Below, piece after piece: positions 31,961-44,596 of a stretch of 64,000 nucleotides of DNA. The stretch covers positions 960,001 through 1,024,000 of the forward strand of contig JAHQIY010000019.1 in the NCBI GenBank assembly GCA_019054805.1. The letters are read 5' to 3'. The notes beneath the pieces are model-generated. The model had not been told where the DNA came from, ran no database searches, and was given only the letters and a program-made list of their open reading frames with translations. The stretch comes from Brachionus manjavacas (Eukaryota; Rotifera; Eurotatoria; Ploima; Brachionidae). Position 1 is the first letter of the stretch. Each line of letters begins with the position of its first letter. The translations under genes and the position numbers were made by a program.

Positions 31961-33783
31961 ATAAAGAAATATTAAGAAAAATATTTTTGGGTAATTTATT
32001 TGATTTTTAATTTAAAATTAGTAAAATCAGCTGAAGAAAAAAAAAAAGGAAAAAAAAATTAAAAAAATTAATTTGACAAGGTTATCACAAATTCATTCAG
32101 ATTTTTTGACGAAAAATTTCGAAAAAAAATAAAAGAAAAAATGTAAATAAGTAATTTATAAAATAATAAGAAAATTCCTTGAAGTTATTTTTAGAAAAAT
32201 TAATTAAAAAAACTCTTATAACTTTGTAGCTAGTGAAATTTTTTTCAAAAAAAGTTGCAAAAAATCTAAAAAAAAGACCCTGACTTTGTGTTGGCCAATT
32301 TAATTGAATGTCTAAAATCGAACATAAAAAGATTAATAAATGTAATTGAAAAATATAAATAAATAATATTTTATTTTAATTAAAAATTTGAAAAAAGAAA
32401 TCTTTTTAATCAAAAACTGATAATTCGAGGATAATTTTTTGTAAATTATGAGTAAAAGATATTAAATGAACCTTTCGAAAATACAAATCAATGCAACATA
32501 ACACTTTTCAAAATAAACCAAGGATTTTACATCGCCAACTCAATGAAATTGAACAAGAACGTTCAAAAAGGAAAAATCAATTCCGAAATTATTAGAGATC
32601 TAATGATTTCTAAAATCGGGTTAAATTAAAAAGAAGATTTATGATGGATAAATTTATTAAAGATCAAGCATGTTTTAATTTCAAATTAAGTTCAAGACTT
32701 TTCTCAATGCTTGATAAGCAATATTTAAGATTGAACAGAAATTTGCTTAAAAATTTTATATGTAGAAGACAGAATTATTTTTAATCCTGAATGTTACAAT
32801 GCAAGCAATATTTAAAAAAAACGATCAATTCTTAAACGATGCTTTAAAATAATCGAAATCAGTTTAAATTAATAGGAAATAAAATAAATGGTTTCCTACA
32901 TTATAACGGTATTATTAGTTTTAAAGGTACTCATTTTTCATGTGAGAGATATTCTGATTTTATTAAAATAAACAAAACTATTAAAGAAGAGATTATCAAA
33001 AGAAAAAATATGGAAAAATTATCTTACGAACATGGATATTCAAAACAGGAAAAATTTACATCACTCGAAAGTCAAAATAATATCTTTAACAATCTTTCTT
33101 TTGTCCCATGTTTCATTACACCTTGAATTTCCTAAGGACGGGTATTAATTGAGCAGTAAATAATATTAAACAGATAGTAAATTATATGAGCAGAAAATAA
33201 ATAATTAATAGGACCCAAAAATTAGTTATAACGGTGAGAATAAATAATAAAAGCGGTAGTAAAAATAAATATCATTGAACATATCCACATATATCCATTC
33301 TCGATTAATGCCTCTTCGTTTTTTGAGTATGTTTCTTCTTCACTTCTTCAGAATCAGACTCTTGCGATTCATTTAATTCAAGTGAGACGCACTCGTCATC
33401 ACTCATTTTATTTATTGAAATATATTTTTGTAAAATTTATTATTTGAATTTATTTACAACAGAAAAAGAAAGACATTTATTTAGATAGGGCCGAAAATAA
33501 TTGGACTATTATTAACTAATAATTCAATTTACTGATCAAGATTCATTTAATTGGGTTTAATAATTCAATTAACTGATCAAAATTCATTTTATTGGGTTCA
33601 ATTTAGTATAGTTTCTGTTCATTTCATCCTTTAGCGGATAACTTAAGGTTATTATCACTTTTATTTTTTATTCCTGCATATTAATTAATTTTACTGCTTT
33701 TTAAAAATTTTTTTTTGGGGTAAAATAATTTTATATACTGCTCAAATAATCTTAGCTCATTTCCTAATAAATATTCAAATACA
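31961..33783. other. Spacer with degraded transposon-like frames
   Basis: Plus strand 32640-32785 (MMDKFIKDQACFNFKLSSRL and on, 48 codons) and about 32885-33126 (HYNGIISFKGTHFSCERYSD and on) look like decayed coding sequence of unknown type. On the minus strand a 33-codon frame from 33406 reads MSDDECVSLELNESQESDSE, then a basic stretch. After a frameshift RRGINREWIYVDMFND would follow, like the N-terminus of MULE-type transposase proteins. None is certain. Confidence 0.3.
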
Positions 33784-33966
33784 AAAAGAGCTCACTGAAA
33801 ATGAATCAAAGAAACCATTAGTTGTCTTAAAAAACAAAACGACAGTACCTTCGAGTCTGAATCAAACAGTTCAACAACTGAATGTTCAATTCAAGTAGAT
33901 CAATCATCTAACGAAATTGGTCAGCAAACTGCCGGTCAAAACAGCATTGAAGAAAATTTAGAATGA
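33784..33966 (+). pseudogene. LINE-A ORF1 tail (truncated)
   Basis: The frame ending at TGA 33964-33966 reads STFESESNSSTTECSIQVDQ and SSNEIGQQTAGQNSIEENLE, acidic and serine-rich. Upstream it is interrupted, with another frame (KELTENESKKPLVVLKNK) seeming to continue it. The stop codon overlaps the ATG of ORF2 (ATGA, 33963-33966). ORF1 is therefore truncated at its 5' end in this copy. Confidence 0.55.
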
Positions 33967-36493
33967 ACAAGAAGATAAATAAATCAACTTTAAGAACAAA
34001 ACCTCTTAATAAAACAAGGTTAGTAATTACACACTGGAATTGTCTTCATTTACCTAGTAGGGTTCATCTCTTAGCCAATTTTTTAGCTCAAAGATGTCCA
34101 GACATTGTTTTGCTCAATGAACTAAAGATAGATTTAAGTGAGGCAAATATTTATCTTGATTTTCACAATTATCAATTCATAACAAAACCACGCAACAAGT
34201 ATGGAGGAGGAGTAGCAATTTTAATTTAAGAAGGAATTGAATTTATACAAGATTTCTCTTATGAGGAATTCAATTCCGAACTCCTTTGTATAAAAATGAA
34301 CTTAGGAAAGAATAATGAATTGTTTATATTCAGTCTTTATAATCCACCCAATATGCTTCTGAACTTTGAGTTTTTTAAAACTGTTAATAAAAAATGTAGA
34401 AACTACATTATAGGTGGTGATCTTAACGCCAGAACAAAGCAAATAGGCTGCGTAGGGGAAAATGAAAACGGCATAATGTTGGAAAGAATAATCAATGAGT
34501 TAGACTTCTCAGTAATTAATGATAAGCGTCCTAATTTCAATATTTTTAATAGGAATTACTTTGAAATTCTTGATCTTTTCTTAGTTTCATCTTCATTAAT
34601 TGACAAAATTACCGACTTTTGTGTCCTAAATAGTCAAGACATGACTAGTGACCATTTCCCAATCGAAGCATCGATTTCTATGGGCTATCAATTAGAAAAT
34701 AAATCAGCAGCTAAAAAATTTAACTATAAGAAAGCAAACTGGCAATTATTCAGTGAGATTTTAAATTCTCAAATAGTGAATATCACTGAAAGTTCCCTCA
34801 CAATAGATCAACTAAATGATAAAATTACAGAAAAAATTATTTCTACTTCACATAAAAGCATTCCTTATCATTCGCAGAAAATCTACAAAACCAGTGTTAT
34901 TCTGATAAAAGAACGTAGGAAAGTAAGAAGAAACTTTCAAAAAACTCGCTGTCAAAATCTCAAGAAAAAATTTAATCAACTTACATTCGAGTTAAAGGCC
35001 TCTTTAAAAAAATTCTGGAATCAAAATTGGTTTGATTTTATTGAGAAAATGGGAAAAAACCCACTGACAATTAGACCATTCTGGAAAAAAATAAATAGAT
35101 TTAGATCAAAAAAAGGATCAAATTTAATCCCAAATTTGTTTTTAAATGACAAGGAATTCAAAACTAATGAAGAAAAGGGAAAATGCTTTGGAGAACTCCT
35201 ATCTTCAATATTTAGTCCTAATTCTGATTTAATAAATCGTGATAAAGATTTCGAAATACTTAATTCTAACTCTGAATTCTTTAGAAATTATGATCAGTCT
35301 AATTTTAATGATCCAATTTGCTTAAATGAATTAATTATGGCTCTAAAAAGATTGAAAAATGAAGCGGCATCAGGACCTGGCCAAATTCATAATCTAATGT
35401 TAAAAAACTTACCAAGAAATTCATTAATAGAAATTATAGAACTTTTTAATTTATCTCTTCGAGAAGGTAGAGTCCCTAAAGCATGGAAAACATCGAACAT
35501 TACTATGATTCAAAAAAAAGCCTCTTCTTTACAAGATCCTTTAAATTATAGACCAATTAGTATAACGAGACTTACTGGATTAGATCCTTTTTAGATAGTA
35601 GGACATTTAAGGTAAATGTGAATGACCAATTGAGCGACGAATATCAAATAACTGCAGGTGTTCCTCAAGGCTCAGTAATTAGTCCTCTTTTATTTAGTAT
35701 TAATATTAATGACATCCCCAAAAGAAATAAAACAAATAATGAATACTTTCTGCTTTTCGCAGATGATCTTGTTGCATTCTTCATTAATAACAAGAAAGGG
35801 AACCTAGAAAATAAGATTAATAAATACACCAACGAACTAGAACAATGGCTTATTAAATGAAAAATGAAGATATCAGTTGAAAAGTCATGTTCAGTAGTCT
35901 TTTCTAGGTACAAAAAAGGGGGTGATAATCTAAACTTAAAAATCTATGGAAACAGAATAGTGAGCCAAAAAGAAATCAAGTTTCTTGGTATTAAATTTGA
36001 TTCTAAGTTAAACTTTAATACACTAGTAGACGAAATTAAAGAACGCTGCAACAAAAGGCTAAATATTATTAAGATTTTGTCAAACAAAAAATGGGGTCTC
36101 AATCAAAACACACTAGGAAATTTATATAAATCTTTAGTCGGATCGATTTTAGACTATTCTTTTCCTTGCTTGAATTCATTTTCAGAAAATAATATCAAAA
36201 AACTACAAGCAATTCAGAATACAGCAGTAAGATCTATCCTTAAGTTAAAATATGATACTCCCTCCAACATCGTGCAACATGAAGCTTTTAATAAACTAAA
36301 ATTACTGACAGTCTCGAATCGTCTTTTTGAGTTGAGCGAGAAATATGTTGGGACAGGACTGAGTCATTCTATTCCATTGGTTGAAAGACTGGTGAAAGAA
36401 TACAAAGAAGGTTTCGAATCAAGATATATTGAATACCCAACTCCATTGTGTAATTGCTACCTTACTATTTCTTCTTTTTTTCCTGAAACTTGA
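33963..36493 (+). pseudogene. LINE-A ORF2: AP endonuclease and reverse transcriptase, broken
   Basis: Starts MNKKINKSTLRTKPLNKTRL with endonuclease motifs ITHWNCLHL, DIVLLNELKI, GGDLNARTKQIGC and TSDHFPIE, then the RT: NEAASGPGQIHNLMLKNL, VPKAWKTSNITMIQKK, YRPIS, AGVPQGSVISPLLFS and LLFADDLVAFF (catalytic ADD). The C-terminal domain runs to RYIEYPTPLCNCYLTI at 36493. Three lesions: an in-frame TAA at about 34228; a deletion of a large part of the RT fingers and palm with frame change at about 35585 (the piece around DISKAFNSVW, kept at 24.2 kb, is missing); and a TGG-to-TGA stop at about 35858. There is no RNase H domain. Jockey/CR1-like organisation; the exact clade needs phylogeny. Confidence 0.9.
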
Positions 36494-36700
36494 ACTATTT
36501 AAACATATGCCACATGAAACAATCTTTTCCAATTAATGTCTTTTCAACTTTAATTTTTTTTAGCTTATTTACTCTATTTTGATTCTTTTTTTTTTATCTA
36601 GTTTTATTAACTTTAATTTTATTTTTTTTTTATTTTTTTATTTTATTTTTAATTTATTCTGAAGAAGCTTTAGCTCGGTACAGAAAACAAATAAATAAAA
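36494..36700 (+). mobile_element. LINE-A 3' UTR and tail
   Basis: T-rich UTR ending TTATTCTGAAGAAGCTTTAG, CTCGGTACAGAAAACAAATA and AAT-rich tail, matching the other 3' ends (1-265, 51340, 52461). The whole copy spans 33784-36700. Confidence 0.85.
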
Positions 36701-37348
36701 ATAAATAAATTTTCGAATATTTTAATTAGATTTTTATATTTTTAATTTTTTAGTTGACTTTTTATATAATTCGAATTTTAATTTACAACAGGTAGTTCTC
36801 GAATTTAATTCCAAAAATAAAAATAATTTTGAGTTTAACTTATTGTTAAAATTTTGTTCGATCATTCTGCTTTTCGATTAGTCTTTTCATTTTTTTTTCA
36901 ATCAAGTTTTGATTTCTGTCCAAAAATAAAATTAAAAATAAACAAATTTCCGTTCTGAATTCTGTTTTGAATTTTATTAAAATTAAAATATTCTAATCTT
37001 AATCTATTTGAATTTTGTTTGAAAAATCTAAATTTGATTTCATCATTAGTCCGACTTAATCTCAAGGTTTTAGTTTTATAATTTAAATTTCGGTTTAGGA
37101 TAATATGGATTTTGAACCTATTTCAGTTCTATTTAATCCAAAACTTAGAATTTTATTTCTTCTAATTACTGTTTAATTATTTTTAATAAATAGTTGCAAA
37201 AAAAAAATTAATTTTTTTTAATGTCGTCCTCAAATTTTATGTTTAAATCAAAATTTTAATTTTTTTATGCATGCAAAAAGCATAAGAGCTCTAAAGATTA
37301 GAATTTAAAATCCTGCACACTAAAATTTTAAATTAGACTAATTAAAGA
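36701..37348. other. AT-rich 5' flank of TTF2-like gene
   Basis: No gene or clear promoter motif seen. Confidence 0.45.
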
Positions 37349-40300
37349 ATGAATCGCTTGGATGTAGAATCAATTTTTATAGAAGATTCAATCGAAGATG
37401 ACAAAGAAAATAGCTTTAGCAAAAATCACCAAAAAAAAATATCCCAAAGCCCCATGACAGACTTGTCGAACAATTCTAACAGAATCAAGAATTCAAAAAA
37501 CAATTTGATAATCGAGGACAGCTTTGAGCAAGATACAGAAAGCTCTCATTGCGGTACCGAAAAGAGTTCTGCCAATACAGTCGAAGAAACTGACGAAGAA
37601 CAAACAGAACCCAGCTACACAGCCAATTTGCATTCGTACCGTGACAAAAATGCCAGCACAGATGAAGAAAACAGCCAAGAAGTCATAGCCGGATCGGTAC
37701 CTAAAAAAATTCAATCAGATGATGAGGAAATTATTCCGGTGAGGAAAAACACCAAAAATGTCATCCAAAGCGATGAATCTTTTGAATTCGAACCAACGAC
37801 ATCTGACACTCAAAAAATTAGTAATTCTTTTTTAATTTTAGTTTAATTTAATAAAGTTTATTGAGCAAAAAAATTTTTTTTTACAGTTTCCAATGAGACA
37901 ATGTTCAATGATAGTTTTGACAATGTTAAGTCGAACATAACCCATTTTGGCAAGGCTAAACAAAATGAATCACTGGACATAATTGAGCTGTCGGACACTG
38001 AGACAAATGACATAGCATCATCCACCCAGTACATAAACCCGGCCAAAACTCCGGTTAAAAGCTACAACATTTTTGACAAAACTTCTAAGTTAAGTGAAGA
38101 TAAGCCGCTAAGTAGCTGGAGTCCGAACTTTGAAAAAGTTAAAGCAAGTATTAAGGCCAAGATGGAAGAGAACGCGCCAAAAAAAATTCAAATAATTGAC
38201 TTGGAGGATGAAATGGTCAAACAAACCGAGGAAAAAAAAGCTCCTAAATACGAAGCACCGCTCAAGAACACTAACCGCTATGTGGACAGCAGGTCGCTGT
38301 ATCAAGAGGAAAAATTGAAGATTCTTAGTGACCGCATGATTGAGGTACTGGAAGAGAAGCCCGAAGCGGACAATTTTATCGAGTCACAGAGTCCCAATGG
38401 TCTCAAAGTTTCTCTTTTGCCGCATCAAAAATTTTCTATGCTGTGGCTTAAATGGCGCGAGGGCTCCTATCCAAATGGTGGCATTTTAGCCGATGATATG
38501 GGTCTGGGAAAAACATTGACTATTTTGTCTTATTTAAAGATGGTCAAAGATGAGCGCGAGGCCAAAATGATGGCCAAGCTTGAGCAGGAAGACGAACAAC
38601 CTGATGATGAAGAGCTGAACACCAAAGAGCTTTTGAAAAGAGCGAAGAAAAAAAAGTCTAAGAAAATCACCTATAGACTCAAGACTCTGATTGTTCTGCC
38701 GGCCAGCTTGTTGTACCAGTGGCAGGGCGAGATTGAGTCCAAGTTCGAAAAAGACACTTTTAAAATTCATGTGTATCACGATGCTAATCGGAAGCGCCAT
38801 GCGTACAACCTGGATGACAATGACCTGGTGTTTACCACCTATGAGATTGTGTCGCGTGAGGTGGAGTTTGACAAAGAGGGAAATTTGACTAGTACGGACA
38901 GTCCATTGACTAGTGTCAAATGGAAGAGGATCATTTTGGATGAGGCGCATAGAATCAAGAACCACACGACCAAGGCCAACAAGGCCATGTGCGCCCTCAG
39001 AGCCAAGTACAGAATAGCTATCACTGGTACACCAATACACAATTCGTTGAATGACTTGTATTCACTGGTGAAATTTTTGCATTTTTCGCCCATGGACGAC
39101 ATTGGTCTATGGAAATATGTGTTTGCAGATGAAAAGGCCAGTAATAAAAACAATCCAAGCTCTATTGAAAGACAAAAAAGGTTTTTTTTTTTACAATTTT
39201 TTATTTTAATTCCTGAGTTTTCTAAAATTATCATGAAGTACAGCTAAAATTTTCTGTTCGGAATATTTTCTAGAATTAGATAATTTTTGTTTAAAAAAAA
39301 AGAGGAATAATTTTAGAAGATGGATAAATGGTTGGAAAAATTGAACAAAAATATTTTCTTTCTTTTTATATTTTAAACTTTAAAAAGAACTTCAACACAA
39401 CTTGGAATAAATTATAGTATTGTCAATTTTAGATCAAAAAACAGAACCGAAATGAAAAAGACTTAGCAATTCTCAAAAAATCCCTAAAAATCTCAATGCA
39501 TAGGCTGGATTTAAGTGATACACTGAATTTATCATCTAGAGTCAGTGAAAAGTCAAAAAATGACTTAAAAATCTGCAAAATTTAAAGTCAAAGTTGAAAT
39601 ATTTTTTTTCAAATAATTTTAATGAGATTTCTTAAGCCAATCTTTGGCATTTTGACATTTTTTCAAACTATTTCTTGCAGCAAAATATCTTAAATGATTT
39701 GAAGCGTCTTGCAAGTTAATTTTATGACTAAAAAAAATTATAAAAATTTAAAGTGAAGCTTTACTTTCAATAATCAAAATAATCCAGACATGATTAAAAA
39801 TCCCATATTATAGTCCAAGTCATTTATAAAAAAGTCCGAGCCAAAGACTTTTATTTAATTTTTTTAAAAGTCCGAGCAACATTAATTATTTGCGTTAAGT
39901 CCGAACTTAAAAGTAAATTTGACATTTTCTTTTTGACTTTGACTTCTGACCAACTGTGGTACAAACTATGAATAATGCAATTTAGATAAAGAACTATTAA
40001 GTTTTTTTCATTTTGGTCTTGATTTTTTGTTCTAAAATTCACAATTTTGGAATATTAAAAATGTCCCGAAAAGATAAAATATAAAGGATAAATAAAATTG
40101 AATTGGATTAAACTCAACTTACCATTTTTGACAAAAAAGCTACGTAAAATTTCAAAAAAAAGAGAAAAATTTTTGCATAATTATTTACTTTATTTATTTT
40201 AAATAAAAAATAAAAGCAATCAAAAACAACTCATTTGGTACATTTTAAATTAACAAAAAATTTAAATGTTTAGAAAATATTTTTCTAAGAGGCTTAAATC

Positions 40301-42245
40301 TAAATTTAGGTGCTGTAATATCCATATTTATTCAAAAGTCATTTAGTCCAAGTCAAGTGAAGTATATTTAATTTACCAAATGAATCACAGTTTTTTATCA
40401 ACTGTGCTATTTTCTGAAATCACTCATGATTTAAATTAAGTTTTTTATATTAGGTGATACATCTTTTGTGTTACCAAATTCAAAGTTTTGGTGAGGACAC
40501 GTTGTTTCAGATTATAAAATAAAATACTTTAAATCAATATTCTTTTTTTATCACAGCTAGTTTTTTTTATTTTTTAAAACTCAATTTTAGACAATTTAAA
40601 ATTCAAAAGTTACATCACATGATAAAAATTAAGCAATTCAGTTTTAGTTTTAAAAAAAGAGTTTTGATAATTTTGATATTTTGTCCTTGATTTTGGTACC
40701 GAATTTCACAGCTAGGTGCATTTTTCAGAAGATTTCAGATTATTTGCTCGGTTTAGATATGCAACTTAGTACAACAAGCTTGGTTGTATTCTAAAATTCT
40801 ACTAAAAAATCTGCCAATTCAACCAGAAATAAATTTCTTATTTTTTTTGTTCAAAATTTTTCCATGCTTATTGATTTTACTAATTCTTTTTTAAATAAAA
40901 TTAGCAAAAAAAGATAACTTTTTAAACTTGGCTTTAACTTGATCAAATTGAACTTATTAAGAACAAACTTCTAGGGTAAAAAAATTTCAAAAATTAAAAT
41001 TTCTGAATTATTTTTTTGCATTTAAAAATTTTTTTAGTTTTTATTTAAAACAAAAAAATAAATAATTTGTTCTCATTAAAAGAACTTAATAGAAAAAGTT
41101 GAGCTAAATGAGATTTTTGTTTTAAAATGAAATTTAATGATGGATGAACAAAAATTTCTTCTAATTTTTTTTATTGATAAGTTTTAAAATTATTAAAAAG
41201 ATAATTTTTAAGACTCAACTCATGGATGGCATTTTTATCAGACTACTTGATACTGCGTCGTACCAAGGCAGATAAACTGCACGGTTCCGACAAGAAAATA
41301 GTCGATTTGCCCGACAAGAACATTGAGATAATCAGAGTTAAATTAAACACAGAGGAAAAGACTATTTATGACAAAATATTCAATGAGTCAAAAGAAAAAG
41401 TCAAATCTTTTCTACAAAATCAGCAAAACCGGTTGCTTGGTAAAGCGACAAATAGCATGTCTGGCTCGGCAGTGAGTGAAATCTTTGTCTATTTGCTTAG
41501 ATTGCGCCAAGCATGTTGTCATCTGAGTCTGCTGTCCGAATGTTTGGACATGAACGAACTACAATCCATGAAATTGGAAGCTCAAGGCATAAATGACCTA
41601 ATGGAAAATATGACCCTAAATGGAATGACAGATACGCATGCCAAATTGGCTGACATGACCCATTGCTTGAAAAGAGAATATCTTAGCTCAAAAATGGGCA
41701 AGCTTATTGAAATGGTGGAAAAATTTTTGGGCGAATGTCCTGATGACAAGCTGATTGTGGTGTCTCAATGGACTTCAGTTTTGTCTCTAGTGGCTGTATA
41801 CCTGAGAAAAAATGACATTGAATTTTGTGAAATAACTGGTCAAGTAAATCTAATTCGCCGCAATGAAATAGTGGAAGAATTTAATGGAAAAACGAATACC
41901 AAGTTAAGAATTATGCTGTTGTCATTGACTGCTGGTGGTGTTGGCTTAAATCTGGTCGGTGCTAATCGAATGTTTATTATGGATATTCACTGGAATCCGG
42001 CGCTAGAACAACAAGCCATGGATAGAATTTATCGAGTTGGCCAGCGAAAAGAGTGCTTTATATACAGAATTTTGTGCGAAAACACTATCGAAGAGAGAAT
42101 TGAAGAAATTCAGCATCACAAAATGCAATTGGCACAGAAGGTTTGTGGTGCCTCGGCAGCCAACATACCTGGCATGGCCGCGGTTGGCAATGCCAAACTC
42201 ACCATACAAGACTTTAAGCTTTTGTTCAAAGATTTTGACAGCTAA
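37349..42245 (+). CDS. TTF2: TTF2/lodestar-like SNF2 ATPase
   Basis: Three exons: 37349-37820, 37887-39180 and 41213-42245, phases consistent, 932 residues. Intron 1 is 66 bp; intron 2 is 2032 bp. The N-terminal 300 residues are acidic and low-complexity. The helicase core starts LLPHQKFSMLWLKWREG then GGILADDMGLGKTLTILSYL (motif I). It goes on through LIVLPASLLYQWQGEI, ILDEAHRIKNHTTK (motif II) and ITGTPIHNSLNDLYSLVKFL; intron 2 falls just before LSDYLILRRTKADKL. The C-terminal lobe has LRQACCHLSLL, IVVSQWTSVLSLVAVYL, GGVGLNLVGANRMFIMDIHW and DRIYRVGQRK (motif VI). The RQ-CCHLSLL and VSQWT motifs identify the TTF2/lodestar branch, which releases RNA polymerase II transcripts, for example at mitosis. 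All helicase motifs are intact. Confidence 0.95.
39537..39958. mobile_element. Degenerate hAT-type MITE inside the TTF2-like intron
   Basis: The left end TAGAGTCAGTGAAAAGTC and right end GACTTCTGACCAACTGTG match the MITE termini at 12231, 28977 and 52960 with several changes. The interior is rich in AAGTC/GACTT words. No target duplication could be recognised, so this is an older copy. A second partial remnant with the same words lies at about 40335-40405. Confidence 0.6.
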
Positions 42246-42711
42246 TTTAAAATAGAATAATTTTCCATTTTTTTTTAAAACAAAAGAACAATTTTTAGAA
42301 AATATCGAACAAATTGTAAATAATTTTTTATTAACAATTGCAAATAATTAAGACTCAAATAAAATAGTTCTAAGCTAATTAATTAAAATTTAAGGATTTT
42401 TGCTGCACACATTTAAACAATTAAAAGAGGTCCAGAATCGGCCAAATTACGTAATTTTACATTATTTTTAGTAAGCTTACGTAATGGAATATTAGCTGGT
42501 AAGAACATGTCATATTATGTAAAATTACGGTAGCTTACACAAAAGACCTTACTTTTACCAAAATAATTTCAAAATGCTAGCGACCAAAAAAAATGAGGTT
42601 TTTGACGAGAAAAATGTAAAAATTGACTTTTTTTCCAAAATTTTTGAAAAGTTTAAAAAAGCTCAATGTTGCTTACCGTTTCTTACACAAATTTTGGTAA
42701 AATAGAACTAA
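42246..42711. other. 3' flank of TTF2-like gene
   Basis: AT-rich. At 42440-42560 repeated TTACGTAA/GTAAGCTTAC words resemble the Tc1-type repeats at 18.4-20.2 kb. No gene. Confidence 0.4.
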
Positions 42712-43540
42712 CTCAAATAATTCAGACTTTTTTGACAGATAGAAGACAAAGAGTGGTACTTGGCAAAACTTGTTCCTTTTGGAAATAAGAAATTAGTGGA
42801 GTTCTACTAGGTTCGGTGGTGGGTCCGATACTTTTTGTTATTTTTATAAATGATTTACCAGATAAGATCAAAAATATTATTAAATTATTTGCTGATGATA
42901 CAAAAGTTATAGGTTTAGTGGATAATGAAACTGATTCATAAATTTTACAAGAAGATATAGATATTTTTTTTATAATGGATTTTAACGAAGATAAATATGT
43001 TGTCATACACAATGGGTAAAATAATAAAAATTATGAATATTCTTTAATTAGTCATAAACTAACCGAGTCGCATCAAGAACCAGATTTAGGTGTTATTTTT
43101 AGTCAAGATTTAAAAAATTCAGCACACGAAAAGCAAATTACGCCCTTATTAAATTAAAAAATCAATCCAATGTCGAGATAAATTAACAATTAAAAAACTC
43201 GATCTACTTTAGTAAGGCCTCTTTTAGAGAATGCAGTCCAAGTTTGGAATCCATATTTCAAGATATTATCAGTATTGAAGGGGTTCAAAGAAGAGCCACT
43301 AAAATCATAGGTGAGTTAAACTAAATCTCACCAGTCTCGAGGGGAAAAGATTATGAGGTGATCTAATTGAACAATTTAAAATAGTAAAAAATATACATCA
43401 AGTTGAATGACATCTTCCTCGTTGAAAGTTATCTAACCATTACGGTGTAGAAGCCACATTTATGGGTTTGAAAAACAAGCAGTTCGAAACTGCATTCCAA
43501 AAACCAACTTTTTTGCAAAACCGGATAGCCTATGTTTCGA
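42712..43540 (+). mobile_element. CR1/L2-type LINE remnant
   Basis: Degraded frames read QIIQTFLTDRRQRVVLGKT, GVLLGSVVGPILFVIFINDL then LFADDTKVIGLVDNE (catalytic ADD block of CR1/L2 RT). Further C-terminal pieces follow (EPDLGVIFSQDLKNSAHEK, VRPLLENAVQVWNPYFK). Many stops and frameshifts. Confidence 0.85.
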
Positions 43541-44596
43541 ATATTTAAGCTAACTTCTATAACCTACAGGGGATTCTTGTAGATTTTATATTTAAATGAG
43601 CAATCAACCAAACTTTGCGTTGAAAACAATGAATTTAAAAATTACTCCTAAAATTTTTATAAAAATTGATTATAAAATTTAAAAGCTTTGGAAAATTTTA
43701 ATTTCAAAAATTTAATATTTATGGACAGAAGTTTATAAGCTTTTGTGCCGAAATAAATTCTTATAATGTTGTACAGTCATTTTTTTGTGAGTGGCAGATT
43801 TTGTTATTCGAGGAGAAATGAAACCCAAAATTTTAGTTCCATCCGAAGGTACATTTTTTTTCAAATCAAAAACCATTACCTTTAGAATAATTTTCACCCT
43901 TATTTTTTTTAAATTGCCTTTTCAATTTTTTTCTTCTTAATGAAAATAAAATTGGTGAATGTTAATTTGCGGCGAAGAAGTTTGGAACAAAAACTGTAAA
44001 AAAATTTAATTCCAGTTTTATTTCAATTATTGGCAATTATTTTAGAAAATAACTTCTTAACAATTTAAAACAAAATTTGTTAAGTGTAAACAAGAAAGAT
44101 AAAATAAGTGAATTTTTTAATATTGATAGAAACCGGATTAAAAAATAAATTTTTTGACTTTTTTTCAAACATAATTAAATATTTTTTTTGATCTAAATCC
44201 TAAGATTTTTAAAACTTTCAATTTATTTCTTAATTTTTTAGATATTTAAGTATTTTTTATGCTTTATTATTTTTTTTTCCAAACTTTACCGCCGCTGTAA
44301 ATTTAAAACATTTTTTTGGAAGTAAAAAATTGAGTCAAAGTTGTTGAACACCCGTTTTATTACTCTAAATGAAATAAAAATCTAAAAATAAATTTAATAA
44401 TTATGTTATTTTAAAAACCTTAGTTGCTTTTAAGTTCTAATGATGACTAAGCTACCTGAATTATTCTTTTATTTTTCTATTACGCAAATTATTACTTAAT
44501 AAAAAATTAGAATTATTTAATGAAATTTAAATTATGAAACTTAAATCTTTATGAAAAAAGGTAAAAATTTATTCCAAAATTTGTTAAACAATTCAA
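43541..44596. other. AT-rich spacer, no gene seen
   Basis: No coding support; a chance T-loop-like palindrome (CAGTTCGAAACTG) lies just upstream at 43481. Confidence 0.5.

Noticed and set aside
38534-39234. Minus-strand frames across the SNF2 exon
   Set aside because: Mirror of the conserved helicase codons, no independent evidence.
39181-39247. Reading straight on from exon 2 of the TTF2-like gene to a stop, implying a truncated protein
   Set aside because: The splice at AAAAG|GT joins in phase to the acceptor at 41212 and restores the family alignment, so the read-through text is intron.
43481-43495. T-arm-like palindrome CAGTTCGAAACTG suggesting a tRNA
   Set aside because: No acceptor stem, D-arm or A-box fits around it.
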